DNA of 64,000 nt from Streptomyces sp. TRM70350. GTDB lineage: Bacteria > Actinomycetota > Actinomycetes > Streptomycetales > Streptomycetaceae. A program made the translations under genes and the position numbers. This document shows, piece after piece, positions 16,296 to 24,886 of the stretch (positions are counted from its first letter, which is position 1; each line of letters begins with the position of its first letter). The notes under the pieces are model-generated. The model was not told the origin of the DNA and did no database searches. It saw only the letters and a program-made list of their open reading frames with translations. The stretch lies in contig NZ_JAHUXH010000018.1 of NCBI RefSeq assembly GCF_019219825.1, positions 89,243-153,242 on the forward strand. Direction: 5' to 3'.

Positions 16296-17756
16296 TCAGG
16301 AAAAGAGGCGCCGCCAGGTCTCCGGCCCCGGGTAGCCGTCCGCCGCGCCGCCCCGCCAGCCCTGGGTGCGCTGGAAGGCCTCGACACCTCGCCGGTCGGC
16401 CTCGCCCCAGCGCGGGCCCGGCCCGTTCGGGTAGTGCCTGCCGAACCCTTTCTTCACCAGCTGCTCGCCGAGCTGGGTGATGTACGGGTTGTTCGCGCCG
16501 GGCCGGAACATCGCCCGCCCCGGATAGCCCGGCACCCCGTGCGAGGCGGGCGCGGACGGCCTGGCCGCCCCGGGATACGGCATCGCGGTCGACCTGCCGT
16601 CCGGCTGCGCGTCGGCCGAGGGCGCTGTCGGTGTCGGCGTCGCGAGCGGGGTGGCGGGCGGCTTCGCGGGCGGGGTCGTGGATGGCTTCGCGGGCGGGGT
16701 CGTGGATGGCTTCGCGGGCGGGGTCGTGGGTGAGGGCGAGGGTGGCTTCACGGGCGGCTCCTCGGGTGAGGTCGTGGGCAGGGTGGCCGGTGGGGTGGCG
16801 GGTGGTGTCGTGGGCGCGGTCGCCGGTGGGCTTGTGGGCGCGGTCGCGGGCGGGGTGGCAGGTGGGCTTGTGGGTGTGGTCGCGGGCGGGGTGGCGGGTG
16901 GGGTCGTGGGCTGGGTGGCCGGTGGGGTCGTGGGCGGCGTTGCCGGCGGCTCCGCGGGGGGCGTCGTGGGGGGCGTCGTGGGTGAGGGCGACGGTGGGGT
17001 CGTGGGCGGCGTCGCGGGTGGGACCTCCACCACGCCCTTGTAGCGATACGGGACGTACCGGGAGGAGTCCACCCAGTAGGCGTACGGGGTGATCAGTCGG
17101 CGGGCGTGCGGGCGGGTCGACTCGTAGGCGACGTAGTACGTCTGGGTGGAGTCGGTCCAGCCGCCGAAGAGGACGGCGTGCGAGCCGTTCACCGGATTGT
17201 CGGGGTTGTGGAACAGCAGGATGTCGCCGGGCCGGAGTTCCGCCTTGGTGATACGGATGCCGAAGGTGTGGAGCGAGCCGGTCCATTCGTTCTGCCGCAG
17301 GCTCCAGGCCATCGAGACAAAACCCGAGCAGTCCTGCCGGTAACCGTCCTCCCAGTAGGAGGTCATGCTGTACGGCACCTGCGCGTCGACCCATTTCTGG
17401 GCGCGTTCGATGATCTCCGCGCGGGTGATCCCGGGCATCCTCCCCGCGTCCGACGGCTTGGCCGGTGTCCCGGCCGGGCCGTGCAGCGGGGCCGTGCCGC
17501 CCTGCGGGCTCCGAGGCTCGTCACCTGCGGGAACGCCGGGCCGGAGGGGGGCGTGGGCGGCGGCGAGGGCGGGCGCGGCGTGGCCGGCGCCGAGGGCCGT
17601 GGAGGTCACGGCGGCCAGGGCGAGGGCACGTCGGGTGGCGGGGTGTGCGGACGGGCGACGGGGAGCGGAGTGCGGGAGTGCGCGGCGCCAGTGGGCGCAT
17701 CCGGGGCAGGCGCAGTCGCTCGCGGGATCGATTTCCTCGAATACCGGAGTTTCCAT
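16296..17756 (-). CDS. Secreted NlpC/P60-like protein with Pro-Thr linker and peptidoglycan-binding tail
   Basis: A 486-aa exported protein. A CxCPGC motif at residues 15-20 precedes a hydrophobic segment (about 43-68), then an NlpC/P60-like or CHAP-like hydrolase region with Cys143 in QDCSGFVSMAW and His193 in GSHAVLFGGW. Next is a long low-complexity linker of PPATPP/TTPP repeats (about 247-390) and a C-terminal peptidoglycan-binding-like module ending GYPGPETWRRLFS. ATG 17756 has GAGGGG 6 bases upstream; earlier starts would add an implausible leader. Position in the csl locus suggests remodelling of peptidoglycan to let the glucan out, which is inference. The repetitive linker produces long false frames on the other strand. 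Confidence 0.88.
   Translation of the reverse strand: METPVFEEIDPASDCACPGCAHWRRALPHSAPRRPSAHPATRRALALAAVTSTALGAGHAAPALAAAHAPLRPGVPAGDEPRSPQGGTAPLHGPAGTPAKPSDAGRMPGITRAEIIERAQKWVDAQVPYSMTSYWEDGYRQDCSGFVSMAWSLRQNEWTGSLHTFGIRITKAELRPGDILLFHNPDNPVNGSHAVLFGGWTDSTQTYYVAYESTRPHARRLITPYAYWVDSSRYVPYRYKGVVEVPPATPPTTPPSPSPTTPPTTPPAEPPATPPTTPPATQPTTPPATPPATTPTSPPATPPATAPTSPPATAPTTPPATPPATLPTTSPEEPPVKPPSPSPTTPPAKPSTTPPAKPSTTPPAKPPATPLATPTPTAPSADAQPDGRSTAMPYPGAARPSAPASHGVPGYPGRAMFRPGANNPYITQLGEQLVKKGFGRHYPNGPGPRWGEADRRGVEAFQRTQGWRGGAADGYPGPETWRRLFS
16655..17040 (-). repeat. Low-complexity Pro/Thr-coding repeat
   Basis: Degenerate 12-27-bp units coding PPATPPTT-like peptides fill about 380 bp of the secreted-protein gene. 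On the plus strand the same DNA reads as Gly/Val repeats, which are shadows. It is prone to slippage and mis-assembly. Confidence 0.8.
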
Positions 17757-17943
17757 GCGATTCCCCTCACACTCCAGGTGGGAATTTCCGGGCCAGTGCA
17801 CGTTGATCAGTTTCACAACGGTCTTGGGGGCGCGCATGTTGACGGTCCGAATGATGTACGGCACCCGTCCCGCCGCCCGGCAGGCCCCTCCGAGGTGGTC
17901 AGGAGCACCCCCGGAGGTCATGTAAAGTTAACGACGTCAGCAC

Positions 17944-18017
17944 GCGCCGCTAGCTCAGTTGGTTAGAGCAGCTGACTCTTAATCAGCGGGTCCGGGGTTC
18001 GAGTCCCTGGCGGCGCA
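17944..18017 (+). tRNA. tRNA-Lys (anticodon CTT), copy 3
   Basis: Same 74-base gene as the copies near 0.7 and 14.3 kb. It is followed by a hairpin terminator and then the GntR gene, which starts 82 bp downstream. Confidence 0.97.
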
Positions 18018-18027
18018 CTCGACAGCG

Positions 18028-18055
18028 AGGCCCCTCACCTCAGTGAGGGGCCTTT
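18028..18055 (+). terminator. Terminator of tRNA-Lys copy 3
   Basis: An 11-bp perfect stem AGGCCCCTCAC / GTGAGGGGCCT with loop CTCA is followed by TT. It separates the tRNA transcript from the regulator gene. Confidence 0.8.
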
Positions 18056-18099
18056 CGCATGCCCTCGGTCACCCGCATGCCCTCGGTTACCCTCTGGCC

Positions 18100-18813
18100 A
18101 TGGCAGCGCGTGACCTCCAGGAGAGGATCAAGAAGCTCATCGTCGACCGACGGCTGGCCTCCGGGGCACCGCTGCCGACCGAGCCCGAGCTGATGGAGTT
18201 CCTCGGGGCGAGCCGGAACTCGGTCCGGGAGGCGCTGAAGGCGCTCCAGGCCATGGGGATCGTCGAGATACGGCACGGCTTCGGCACCTATGTCGGCCGT
18301 ATGTCCTTCGCCCCGATGATCGAGGGACTCGCCTTCCGCACGGTCGCCGGGCACCACCGGGGCGAGGACAGTCTGCTGCAGCTGCTGGAACTGCGTGAGG
18401 CGATGGAGGCGGGACTGGTGTCCCGGCTCGCGGGGCGGCTCCCGGAGCCGGACCTCGTCGAACTGGAAACGCTCGTCGAGCGTATGGATCAGCGGGCCGC
18501 GCAGGGCGTCGGCCTCGCCGAGACCGACCGGGCCTTTCACGCCGCCCTCTACCGGGGGCTGGACAACGTCCTGCTGAGCGAGGTGCTGGAGGCGTTCTGG
18601 GACGCCTTCCACCAGGTGAGCAGGGACCTCGTCGAGGTGCCGCAGGATCCGCGGATCACCTGCCGGCAGCACCGGGAGATCCTGGACGCGGTGCGGTCCG
18701 GCGATGCGCTCCGCGCCGAGCACGCCATAAGGGACCACTTCCATCACGTTCGTACCCGACTGTTCTCGAGCGCACCAGCTGACGCCAACTTGCGTCCGAA
18801 TGAGCCCGTATAA
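18100..18813 (+). CDS. GntR/FadR-family transcriptional regulator
   Basis: A 237-aa regulator with an N-terminal winged helix (PLPTEPELMEFLGASRNSVREALKALQAMGIV) and a C-terminal FCD helical ligand domain (LLELREAMEAG, DRAFHAALY, QHREILDAVRSGD). The FCD His/Asp residues that bind a metal or carboxylate effector are present. ATG 18100 was chosen because the DNA-binding helix follows directly; the frame remains open upstream through the tRNA terminator. It lies 231 bp before cslA in the same direction, so it may control the csl operon, but no palindrome of the GntR type was recognised in that gap. Confidence 0.92.
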   Translation: MAARDLQERIKKLIVDRRLASGAPLPTEPELMEFLGASRNSVREALKALQAMGIVEIRHGFGTYVGRMSFAPMIEGLAFRTVAGHHRGEDSLLQLLELREAMEAGLVSRLAGRLPEPDLVELETLVERMDQRAAQGVGLAETDRAFHAALYRGLDNVLLSEVLEAFWDAFHQVSRDLVEVPQDPRITCRQHREILDAVRSGDALRAEHAIRDHFHHVRTRLFSSAPADANLRPNEPV

Positions 18814-19044
18814 CGGGTAAATACCCTGTATCCCATCTTGCGATCATGCGGAACGGCGTAGAACCCTGGCTTTCAAGAGGCCGCGGATACGCGCCCATTG
18901 GGGGGATGGAAACCGGTTGCAGGCAGTGCGGGGAGGGGGCCCCGTTCATGGAGTGATGCCGGGGGGCGTCACGCGACCGGTTCGTCGCAGTTCCATGTCC
19001 ACGGAGGGCCACGCGGGGTTGAGCCGCGTGTGGGGGGATGACTC

Positions 19045-21051
19045 ATGACGTCGACGCCGACGGGCGCCCGGCAGAACTTCGACCCGCTACAGACCGCCCA
19101 GCTCAGGGTGGATTCGCACCGGACCGGCCACACGGGAGCGTTCCGCCGGATCAAGAAGACCCTGCCGCGGTACGACTACGAGCACTACAGCCGACTGGCC
19201 GGCCCCCTCACCGAGCCCGATCCCGACAAGCCGTACAGGGTGCGGTACCGCTCGCTGATCTCCCAGGAGCCGCACCGCGTCCGCGTGGCCCTGATGCTGG
19301 CGGCCGCGCCCCTGCTCTCGCTGGTCCTGCTGGTCTGGCTGCTCCAGCCGGCGCACTGGACCGAACGCGACTACCCGGCCTACGACTTCCTGCCCGCGCT
19401 GGACGTCGTGATGCTGGTCTCGATCGGCCTGATCGAGTTCTTCCGCTGCATGAACGTGCTGTCCAACGCGCACGCCACGCTGGTCGCCCGCGACCCGATA
19501 CCGGTGGTACCGGAGACCGGCACGAGAGTCGCCTTCCTCACCTCCTTCGTGCCCGGCAAGGAGCCACTGGAGATGGTGACGAAGACCCTGGAGGCGGCGG
19601 TGAGGATCCGCCACCGGGGTCTGATGCACGTCTGGCTGCTCGACGAGGGCGACGACCCGGCGGTCAAGGAGGTCTGCGCCCGGCTCGGCGTGCACCACTT
19701 CTCCCGCAAGAGCGTCGCGAAGTGGAACCAGGCCAAGGGCCCGCACCGCGCCAGGACCAAGCACGGCAACTACAACGCCTGGCTCGACGCGTACGGCGAC
19801 GACTACGACTTCTTCGCGTCCGTCGACACCGACCACGTACCGCTGCCGAACTACCTGGAGCGGATGCTCGGCTTCTTCCGCGACCCGGACGTCGGCTTCG
19901 TGATCGGCCCGCAGGTGTACGGCAACTACGACACGTTCGTCACCAAGGCCGCCGAGTCGCAGCAGTTCCTCTTCCACGCCCTCATCCAGCGCGCGGGCAA
20001 CCGCTACGGCGCGCCGATGTTCGTCGGCACGTCCAACGCCGTACGGATCAAGGCCCTGAAGCAGATCGGCGGGCTGTACGACTCGATCACCGAGGACATG
20101 GCGACCGGCTTCGAGATCCACCGGCACCGCAACCCGGCCACCGGCCGGAAGTGGCGCTCGGTCTACACCCCGGACGTGCTCGCGGTCGGCGAGGGCCCGA
20201 GCGCCTGGACGGACTTCTTCACCCAGCAGATGCGCTGGTCGCGCGGGACCTACGAGACGATCCTCAAGCAGTACTGGAAGGGCTGGTACTCACTGCCGCC
20301 GACCAAGCTCTTCAACTACACGATGATGATCATCTTCTACCCGATGTCGGCCCTCAACTGGATCCTCGCGGCGCTGAGTTGCGCGCTGTTCCTGGGTCTC
20401 GGCGCCTCGGGTGTGAACATCGACCCGGCGGTCTGGCTGATGCTCTACGGCAACGCCTCCGCCCTGCAGATCGGCCTGTACGTCTGGAACCGCCGCCACA
20501 ACGTCTCGCCGCACGAGCCGGAGGGCTCCGGCGGTGTGGCCGGCATGGTGATGTCCGCGCTGTCGGCGCCGCTGTACGCGAAGGCGCTGATCGACTCGGT
20601 GCTGCGCCGCAAGAGCAAGTTCGTGGTCACGCCCAAGGGCGACTCGGCGAGCCCGGACCGCTGGTTCGGTACCTTCCGGTACCACTGGTACTTCGTCCTG
20701 ATCTTCGGCGGCTCCATCGCGGCCGGATTCTCCTTCGGCAACTCCCACCCCGCGATGGTCGTCTGGGCGTCGTTCGCGATGCTGATCACCGCCACGCCAA
20801 TCTTCGCCTGGCGCTGGGAGCTGCGGCGGGCGAAGCAGCAGCCCGCCGCCGACAGCACGCCGGAGCCGCAGGACGCGGTGCCCACTCCGCATCCGGCGCA
20901 CGGCGTGCCCGCCCCGACGCGGGCGCACTCCGTGGGCTCGCCGTACGCACCGCACGCCCCCCGGCAGCGGCCCACATGGGCGGCCGCGCACGGGGACGAC
21001 GGCCAGACCATGCAGATCGCCCTGGGTGGACTCGGGGGGCGTAAGGAATGA
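19045..21051 (+). CDS. cslA: Cellulose synthase-like GT2 glycosyltransferase CslA
   Basis: Polytopic membrane transferase of 668 aa that makes a beta-(1,4)-glucan at the hyphal tip. Two N-terminal membrane helices (about 78-98 and 112-130) precede the GT-A catalytic domain, with DEGDD near 200, SVDTDHVPLPN near 261 (DxD), TEDMATG near 349 and QQMRWSRG near 393. Several membrane helices follow and then a disordered Pro-rich tail (about 600-668). There is no PilZ domain, so c-di-GMP control like that of BcsA is not expected in the protein itself. Its stop overlaps the glxA start (ATGA), which couples synthesis with the partner oxidase. Known in S. coelicolor/lividans as CslA; identity is firm from motif content and neighbours. 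Confidence 0.96.
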   Translation: MTSTPTGARQNFDPLQTAQLRVDSHRTGHTGAFRRIKKTLPRYDYEHYSRLAGPLTEPDPDKPYRVRYRSLISQEPHRVRVALMLAAAPLLSLVLLVWLLQPAHWTERDYPAYDFLPALDVVMLVSIGLIEFFRCMNVLSNAHATLVARDPIPVVPETGTRVAFLTSFVPGKEPLEMVTKTLEAAVRIRHRGLMHVWLLDEGDDPAVKEVCARLGVHHFSRKSVAKWNQAKGPHRARTKHGNYNAWLDAYGDDYDFFASVDTDHVPLPNYLERMLGFFRDPDVGFVIGPQVYGNYDTFVTKAAESQQFLFHALIQRAGNRYGAPMFVGTSNAVRIKALKQIGGLYDSITEDMATGFEIHRHRNPATGRKWRSVYTPDVLAVGEGPSAWTDFFTQQMRWSRGTYETILKQYWKGWYSLPPTKLFNYTMMIIFYPMSALNWILAALSCALFLGLGASGVNIDPAVWLMLYGNASALQIGLYVWNRRHNVSPHEPEGSGGVAGMVMSALSAPLYAKALIDSVLRRKSKFVVTPKGDSASPDRWFGTFRYHWYFVLIFGGSIAAGFSFGNSHPAMVVWASFAMLITATPIFAWRWELRRAKQQPAADSTPEPQDAVPTPHPAHGVPAPTRAHSVGSPYAPHAPRQRPTWAAAHGDDGQTMQIALGGLGGRKE

Positions 21052-22985
21052 ACGACCGTGCCGGACGCCGCCGCGCCCGTCGACTCGCGATAGGCACGGC
21101 GGTGGTACTCGCGCTGGCCGGGTGGAACGGGCCATGGCTCTATCGGGTCGGGTCCGAGAAGTACCACCAGTACCAGATCAACAGACCCGAGTACACAGCG
21201 GAGAACGGCCGCTGGGAGATCGTCGAGTTCCCCAAGGAGTACCGCCAGAACACCATTCACGCGGCGCTGCTGCACACCGGCAAGATTCTGCTGGTGGCCG
21301 GGTCGGGCAACAACCAGGACAACTTCGACGCGAAGAAGTTCGACACACGGCTCTGGGATCCGGTCGAGGGCACCATCAAGAAGATCCCGACGCCCAACGA
21401 CCTGTTCTGCACCGGCCATACGCAGCTGGCGAACGGCAATCTGCTGATCGCGGGCGGCACCAAGCGGTACGAGAAGCTCGAGGGTGACGTGAAGAAGGCC
21501 GGTGGCCTGATGATCGTCTACAACGAGAACCCGGACAAGCCGATGACACTGCCCGCGGGCACGAAGTTCACCGGTAAGGAGAACGGCAAGACGTTCGTCT
21601 CCAGGGACCCGGTGCTGGTGCCGCGCGCGAAGAAGGTCTTCGACAAGGCGACCGGGCGCTTTCTGCGCAACGACCCGGGCTTCGGGCGGATCTATGTCGA
21701 GGCCGCGAAGGAAGGCGCGAAGTACGAGACCGGCACGCAGGACAACTACAGCGTGCAGGGCCTGACGGGTGCCGACGCGCGCAACACGTACGGCATCGCG
21801 CAGAAGCTCGCGCTGGACAAGAAGGACTTCCAGGGGATCCGGGACGCCTACGAGTTCGACCCGGTCGCGGAGAAGTACATCAAGGTCGATCCGATGAAGG
21901 AGGCCCGCTGGTATCCGACGCTCACCACGTTGAGCGACGGGAAGATCCTGAGTGTCTCCGGGCTGGACGACATCGGGCAGTTGGTGCCGGGGAAGAACGA
22001 GGTCTTCGACCCGGAGACCGGGAAGTGGAGCTACACCGACAAGGAGCGGCAGTTCCCGACGTACCCCGCGCTGTTCCTGATGCAGAACGGGAAGATCTTC
22101 TACTCCGGGGCGAACGCGGGGTACGGGCCGGACGATGTCGGCCGGGATCCGGGGATCTGGGACGTGGAGACCAACGAGTTCACCAAGGTGCCCGGCATGA
22201 GCGATGGGAACATGCTGGAGACCGCGAACTCCGTGTTGCTTCCGCCCGCGCAGGACGAGACGTACATGGTGATCGGTGGGGGCGGGGTCGGCGAGTCCAA
22301 GCTGTCGAGTGAGAAGACGCGGATCGTGGATCTGAAGGCTGCGGAGCCGCGGTTCGTCGACGGGCCGCCGCTGGACAAGGGCACCCGGTATCCGCAGGCT
22401 TCTGTGCTGCCGGACGACAGTGTGCTGATCTCCGGGGGGTCGGAGGACTATCGGGGGCGCGGTGACTCCAACATCCTGGAGGCGCGGCTGTACGACCCTG
22501 AGCGCAATGAGCTGGAGCGGGTCGCGGATCCCCTGGTGGGCCGGAACTATCACGCGGGGTCGATTCTGCTGCCCGATGGGCGGGTGATGTTCTTCGGGTC
22601 GGATTCGTTGTTCGGTGACGCGGCGAACACCAAGCCGGGGAAGTTCGAGCAGCGGATCGAGATCTATACGCCGCCGTATCTCCACCGAGGGCCGCGGCCG
22701 TCATTGTCCGGGGGGCCGAGGACGATTGCGCGTGGGGAGTCGGGGACGTTCAGCTCGAAACACGCGGCGTCGATCGAGAAGGTGCGGTTGATTCGGCCGA
22801 GTGCGTCCACGCATGTGACGGATGTGGATCAGCGGTCCATTGCGTTGGACTTCGCTGTCTCCGGGGACAAGGTGACGGTGACTGTGCCGGGGAATCGGAA
22901 TCTGGTGCAGGGTGGGTGGTACATGCTGTTTGTGGTGGATGATCAGGGGACGCCGAGTGTGGCGCGGTGGGTGAGGGTGCCGTAG
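21048..22985 (+). CDS. glxA: Copper radical oxidase GlxA (galactose-oxidase-like)
   Basis: A 645-aa membrane-anchored, extracytoplasmic mono-copper oxidase that works with CslA in glycan deposition. An N-terminal anchor (about 13-26) precedes a seven-bladed propeller. The cross-linked Cys121 (FCTGH) and Tyr289 (ARWYPT) and the stacking Trp288 are in place; copper ligands Tyr501-His502 (RNYHAGS) and His589 (STHVTD) match galactose oxidase. Trp288 instead of the galactose-oxidase Trp position is the known GlxA peculiarity. The C-terminus is an Ig-like domain. The start overlaps the cslA stop. A bidirectional hairpin begins at the stop codon and separates it from the convergent endoglucanase gene. 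Confidence 0.96.
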   Translation: MNDRAGRRRARRLAIGTAVVLALAGWNGPWLYRVGSEKYHQYQINRPEYTAENGRWEIVEFPKEYRQNTIHAALLHTGKILLVAGSGNNQDNFDAKKFDTRLWDPVEGTIKKIPTPNDLFCTGHTQLANGNLLIAGGTKRYEKLEGDVKKAGGLMIVYNENPDKPMTLPAGTKFTGKENGKTFVSRDPVLVPRAKKVFDKATGRFLRNDPGFGRIYVEAAKEGAKYETGTQDNYSVQGLTGADARNTYGIAQKLALDKKDFQGIRDAYEFDPVAEKYIKVDPMKEARWYPTLTTLSDGKILSVSGLDDIGQLVPGKNEVFDPETGKWSYTDKERQFPTYPALFLMQNGKIFYSGANAGYGPDDVGRDPGIWDVETNEFTKVPGMSDGNMLETANSVLLPPAQDETYMVIGGGGVGESKLSSEKTRIVDLKAAEPRFVDGPPLDKGTRYPQASVLPDDSVLISGGSEDYRGRGDSNILEARLYDPERNELERVADPLVGRNYHAGSILLPDGRVMFFGSDSLFGDAANTKPGKFEQRIEIYTPPYLHRGPRPSLSGGPRTIARGESGTFSSKHAASIEKVRLIRPSASTHVTDVDQRSIALDFAVSGDKVTVTVPGNRNLVQGGWYMLFVVDDQGTPSVARWVRVP

Positions 22986-23021
22986 CGCTCCCGCGGGTGG
23001 TGGTTCGGGGGCGGGAGCGCT
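22984..23021. terminator. Bidirectional terminator between glxA and cslZ
   Basis: A perfect 11-bp inverted repeat AGCGCTCCCGC / GCGGGAGCGCT with a 16-base loop begins at the glxA stop codon. It lies between convergent genes and can serve both. Confidence 0.75.
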
Positions 23022-23082
23022 GTGGCTGGTCGCGCCCACGCGGCGGAGCCGCACATTGACACAGCCCCGCGCCCCTAGGGGG
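23022..23082 (+). repeat. Dispersed GC-rich palindromic element, copy A
   Basis: The block reads GGCTGGTCGCGCCCACGCGG then CGGAGCCGCACATTGA, and contains the internal hairpin GCGGCGGAGCCGC. A 36-base exact match occurs in reverse orientation near 26.6 kb. Such REP-like blocks are scattered between Streptomyces genes; no coding function is seen. Confidence 0.7.
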
Positions 23083-24121
23083 TTGAGGCTTGCGCCAGTT
23101 GCAAGGCGTAGGTCGGCCACCAAGCCCCTGCCTTCGGGCCGCCCTTGCACTCGCCGTCCGATTCTCCCGGGCGTTTGATCCAGAGGTAGGCGTCCACCAG
23201 CGGGTCGGCCGTCTTTGTCGTCGGGGTTTCTCCCAGGGCCCTGCCCGGGGGGTTGCACCAGCGTTCGTCGGGGTCGCCCTCCGTGTAGGGGCCGTTGCCG
23301 TTGCGGCTGGTGTCGATGACGAAGTGTTTGCCTCCGACCTTGGCGGAGAGCTCCTTGCCGTAGGCGATGGAGTCCTCGGTGGAGTAGAAGTTGGAGACGT
23401 TGACCGCGAAGCCGTCGGCCTGGGCGATGCCGGCGCGGTCGAGGGGCTCGAAGATCTGGTCGGGGTGGCCCCAGCCCGCGTTGCCCGCGTCCAGGTAGAC
23501 CTTGGTGTTCTGCTGGGACTTGAGCTTGTCGACGGCGTACTTCAGGAGGTCGTAGCGCTCCTGGTGGAACTCGCCCGGCGTGCAGCCGTCCACCAGGTGC
23601 AGCACGGCGTCCGGTTCCAGGATCACCGTCGCGGAGCGGTCGCCGATGCCCCGGGCGACGCCGTCGATCCAGGCGCGGTAGGCGTTGCCGTCGGGGGCGC
23701 CGCCGCCCGAGTACTGGCCGCAGTCGCGGTGCGGGATATTGTAGAGCACGAGCAGGGCCGTACGGTCGGCCTTGGCGGCGGCCTCGGTGAAGCCGCGCGT
23801 CTCCTGCTCGGGGTTGTCCGGGCCGATCCACTCACCGGTCGGCTGCCGGGCGATCTTGCGGATCTGGTCGGCCTCGGTGTTCTTGCCGTCCTTCACGTAG
23901 TCGGCGACCTGCTGGGCCGCGTTCCCGTGCGGGTTGATCCAGAACGGGGCGGCGTCCTTGGGCTGTTGGGTGATCCCGCCGCCGGTGTCCCTGTCACCGC
24001 CGCCCCCGTCACCGTCACCGCCGCCGCCGCCGTCGCCGGACGTGCAACCCGCGATCAGCAGCGCCGCCCCCAGCACCACCGCGGTCGCCCGCAGTCCGGC
24101 CGCCCCCCTGCTGCCGTACAT
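23075..24121 (-). CDS. cslZ: GH6 endoglucanase lipoprotein (CslZ-type)
   Basis: Surface beta-1,4-glucanase of 348 aa. The signal peptide with lipobox LIAGC (Cys about 26) is followed by a Gly/Asp-rich linker and a GH6 catalytic domain: FWINPHGNAAQQV, YNIPHRDCGQYSGGG, the catalytic Asp in VILEPDAVL and the WCNPPGRALG and AYLWIKRPGESDG loops. I chose ATG 24121, which has GGGGGAG 6 bases upstream and puts the lipobox at a normal distance; upstream ATGs at 24166 and 24184 lack this. In S. coelicolor the equivalent gene closes the csl cluster and trims the nascent glucan. It is convergent with glxA and separated from it by a hairpin. Confidence 0.93.
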   Translation of the reverse strand: MYGSRGAAGLRATAVVLGAALLIAGCTSGDGGGGGDGDGGGGDRDTGGGITQQPKDAAPFWINPHGNAAQQVADYVKDGKNTEADQIRKIARQPTGEWIGPDNPEQETRGFTEAAAKADRTALLVLYNIPHRDCGQYSGGGAPDGNAYRAWIDGVARGIGDRSATVILEPDAVLHLVDGCTPGEFHQERYDLLKYAVDKLKSQQNTKVYLDAGNAGWGHPDQIFEPLDRAGIAQADGFAVNVSNFYSTEDSIAYGKELSAKVGGKHFVIDTSRNGNGPYTEGDPDERWCNPPGRALGETPTTKTADPLVDAYLWIKRPGESDGECKGGPKAGAWWPTYALQLAQASTP

Positions 24122-24214
24122 CCAACTCCCCCTTGGCTGCACCGGTATCGGCCCCAATCCTGACATACGTCGCGCCGCCCTCACGAGGCCGCCGCCGGGC
24201 TTGGCCGGGAGCTG

Positions 24215-24880
24215 TTACGGGCCGGTTCCGGTGAGGTAGGCCGAGACGACCACGTTCGCCGTGTAGCTGCGGGTGGCGCGGTCGAAGGTGCCGCCGCAGG
24301 TGATCAGCCGCAGTTCGGCGCGGCCGGACTTCCGTGCGCCGTAGGCCTGCTGGGCGTCGAAGCGGTCGCGGCTGAGGACCCTGATGTCGTCGACGGTGAA
24401 CTCGGCGATCGTGCCGTCGTCGCGGGCGACCCGGACGGTGGCGCCGGGCTTCAGGGCGCTGATCCTGTAGAAGACGGCGGGGCGGGTCTCGGTGTCGACG
24501 TGGCCCACCATCAGCGCGGTGCCGACCTCGCCCGGCTTGGTGCCTGCGGCGTACCAGCCGACGACGGCCGGCTGGTCGTACGGCGGTGGATCGACCGCCC
24601 CCTGCGGGTCGAGCCCGCGGGCCACGACCGGCGCCTGGACGCCGAGGCCGGGGATGTTGAGGCGCTGGGGCAGCGCGCCGGTCAGGGGCTTGGCGGGGGG
24701 CGGCAGGTCGGCGGCGGGCGGGCGGCCCGCCGCCGCCATGTCGCCGGTGGTGGGCGCGGACATCCCGTGCCGTACGTCGGTCGCCTCGCGACCCCACAGC
24801 CACAGCCCGAGCAGCAGCACGGCCCAGACCACGCCCGTGACCAGCCGCCCGGTGCCGATGGAGCGTTCCCGGTCGGACAT
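24215..24880 (-). CDS. Class F sortase
   Basis: Membrane-anchored transpeptidase of 221 aa. One N-terminal membrane helix (about 12-29), a Pro/Ala linker, and a sortase beta-barrel with catalytic His in MVGHVDT, Cys in LRLITCGG and the downstream Arg in DRATRSYTANVVV. The architecture fits actinobacterial class F sortases, whose substrates are poorly defined. The gene for a C-terminally anchored secreted protein lies 6 bp upstream on the same strand, so the pair is an operon and that protein is the first candidate partner. Confidence 0.92.
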   Translation of the reverse strand: MSDRERSIGTGRLVTGVVWAVLLLGLWLWGREATDVRHGMSAPTTGDMAAAGRPPAADLPPPAKPLTGALPQRLNIPGLGVQAPVVARGLDPQGAVDPPPYDQPAVVGWYAAGTKPGEVGTALMVGHVDTETRPAVFYRISALKPGATVRVARDDGTIAEFTVDDIRVLSRDRFDAQQAYGARKSGRAELRLITCGGTFDRATRSYTANVVVSAYLTGTGP

Positions 24881-24886
24881 GGCCGG

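Noticed and set aside
16655..17040. CRISPR-like repeat array
   Set aside because: Units are short, degenerate and in frame with a coding linker; there are no equal-length spacers and no cas genes.
16651..17043. Gly/Val-repeat protein frame on the plus strand
   Set aside because: It is the complement of the Pro/Thr linker of the secreted NlpC-like protein; no ribosome site.
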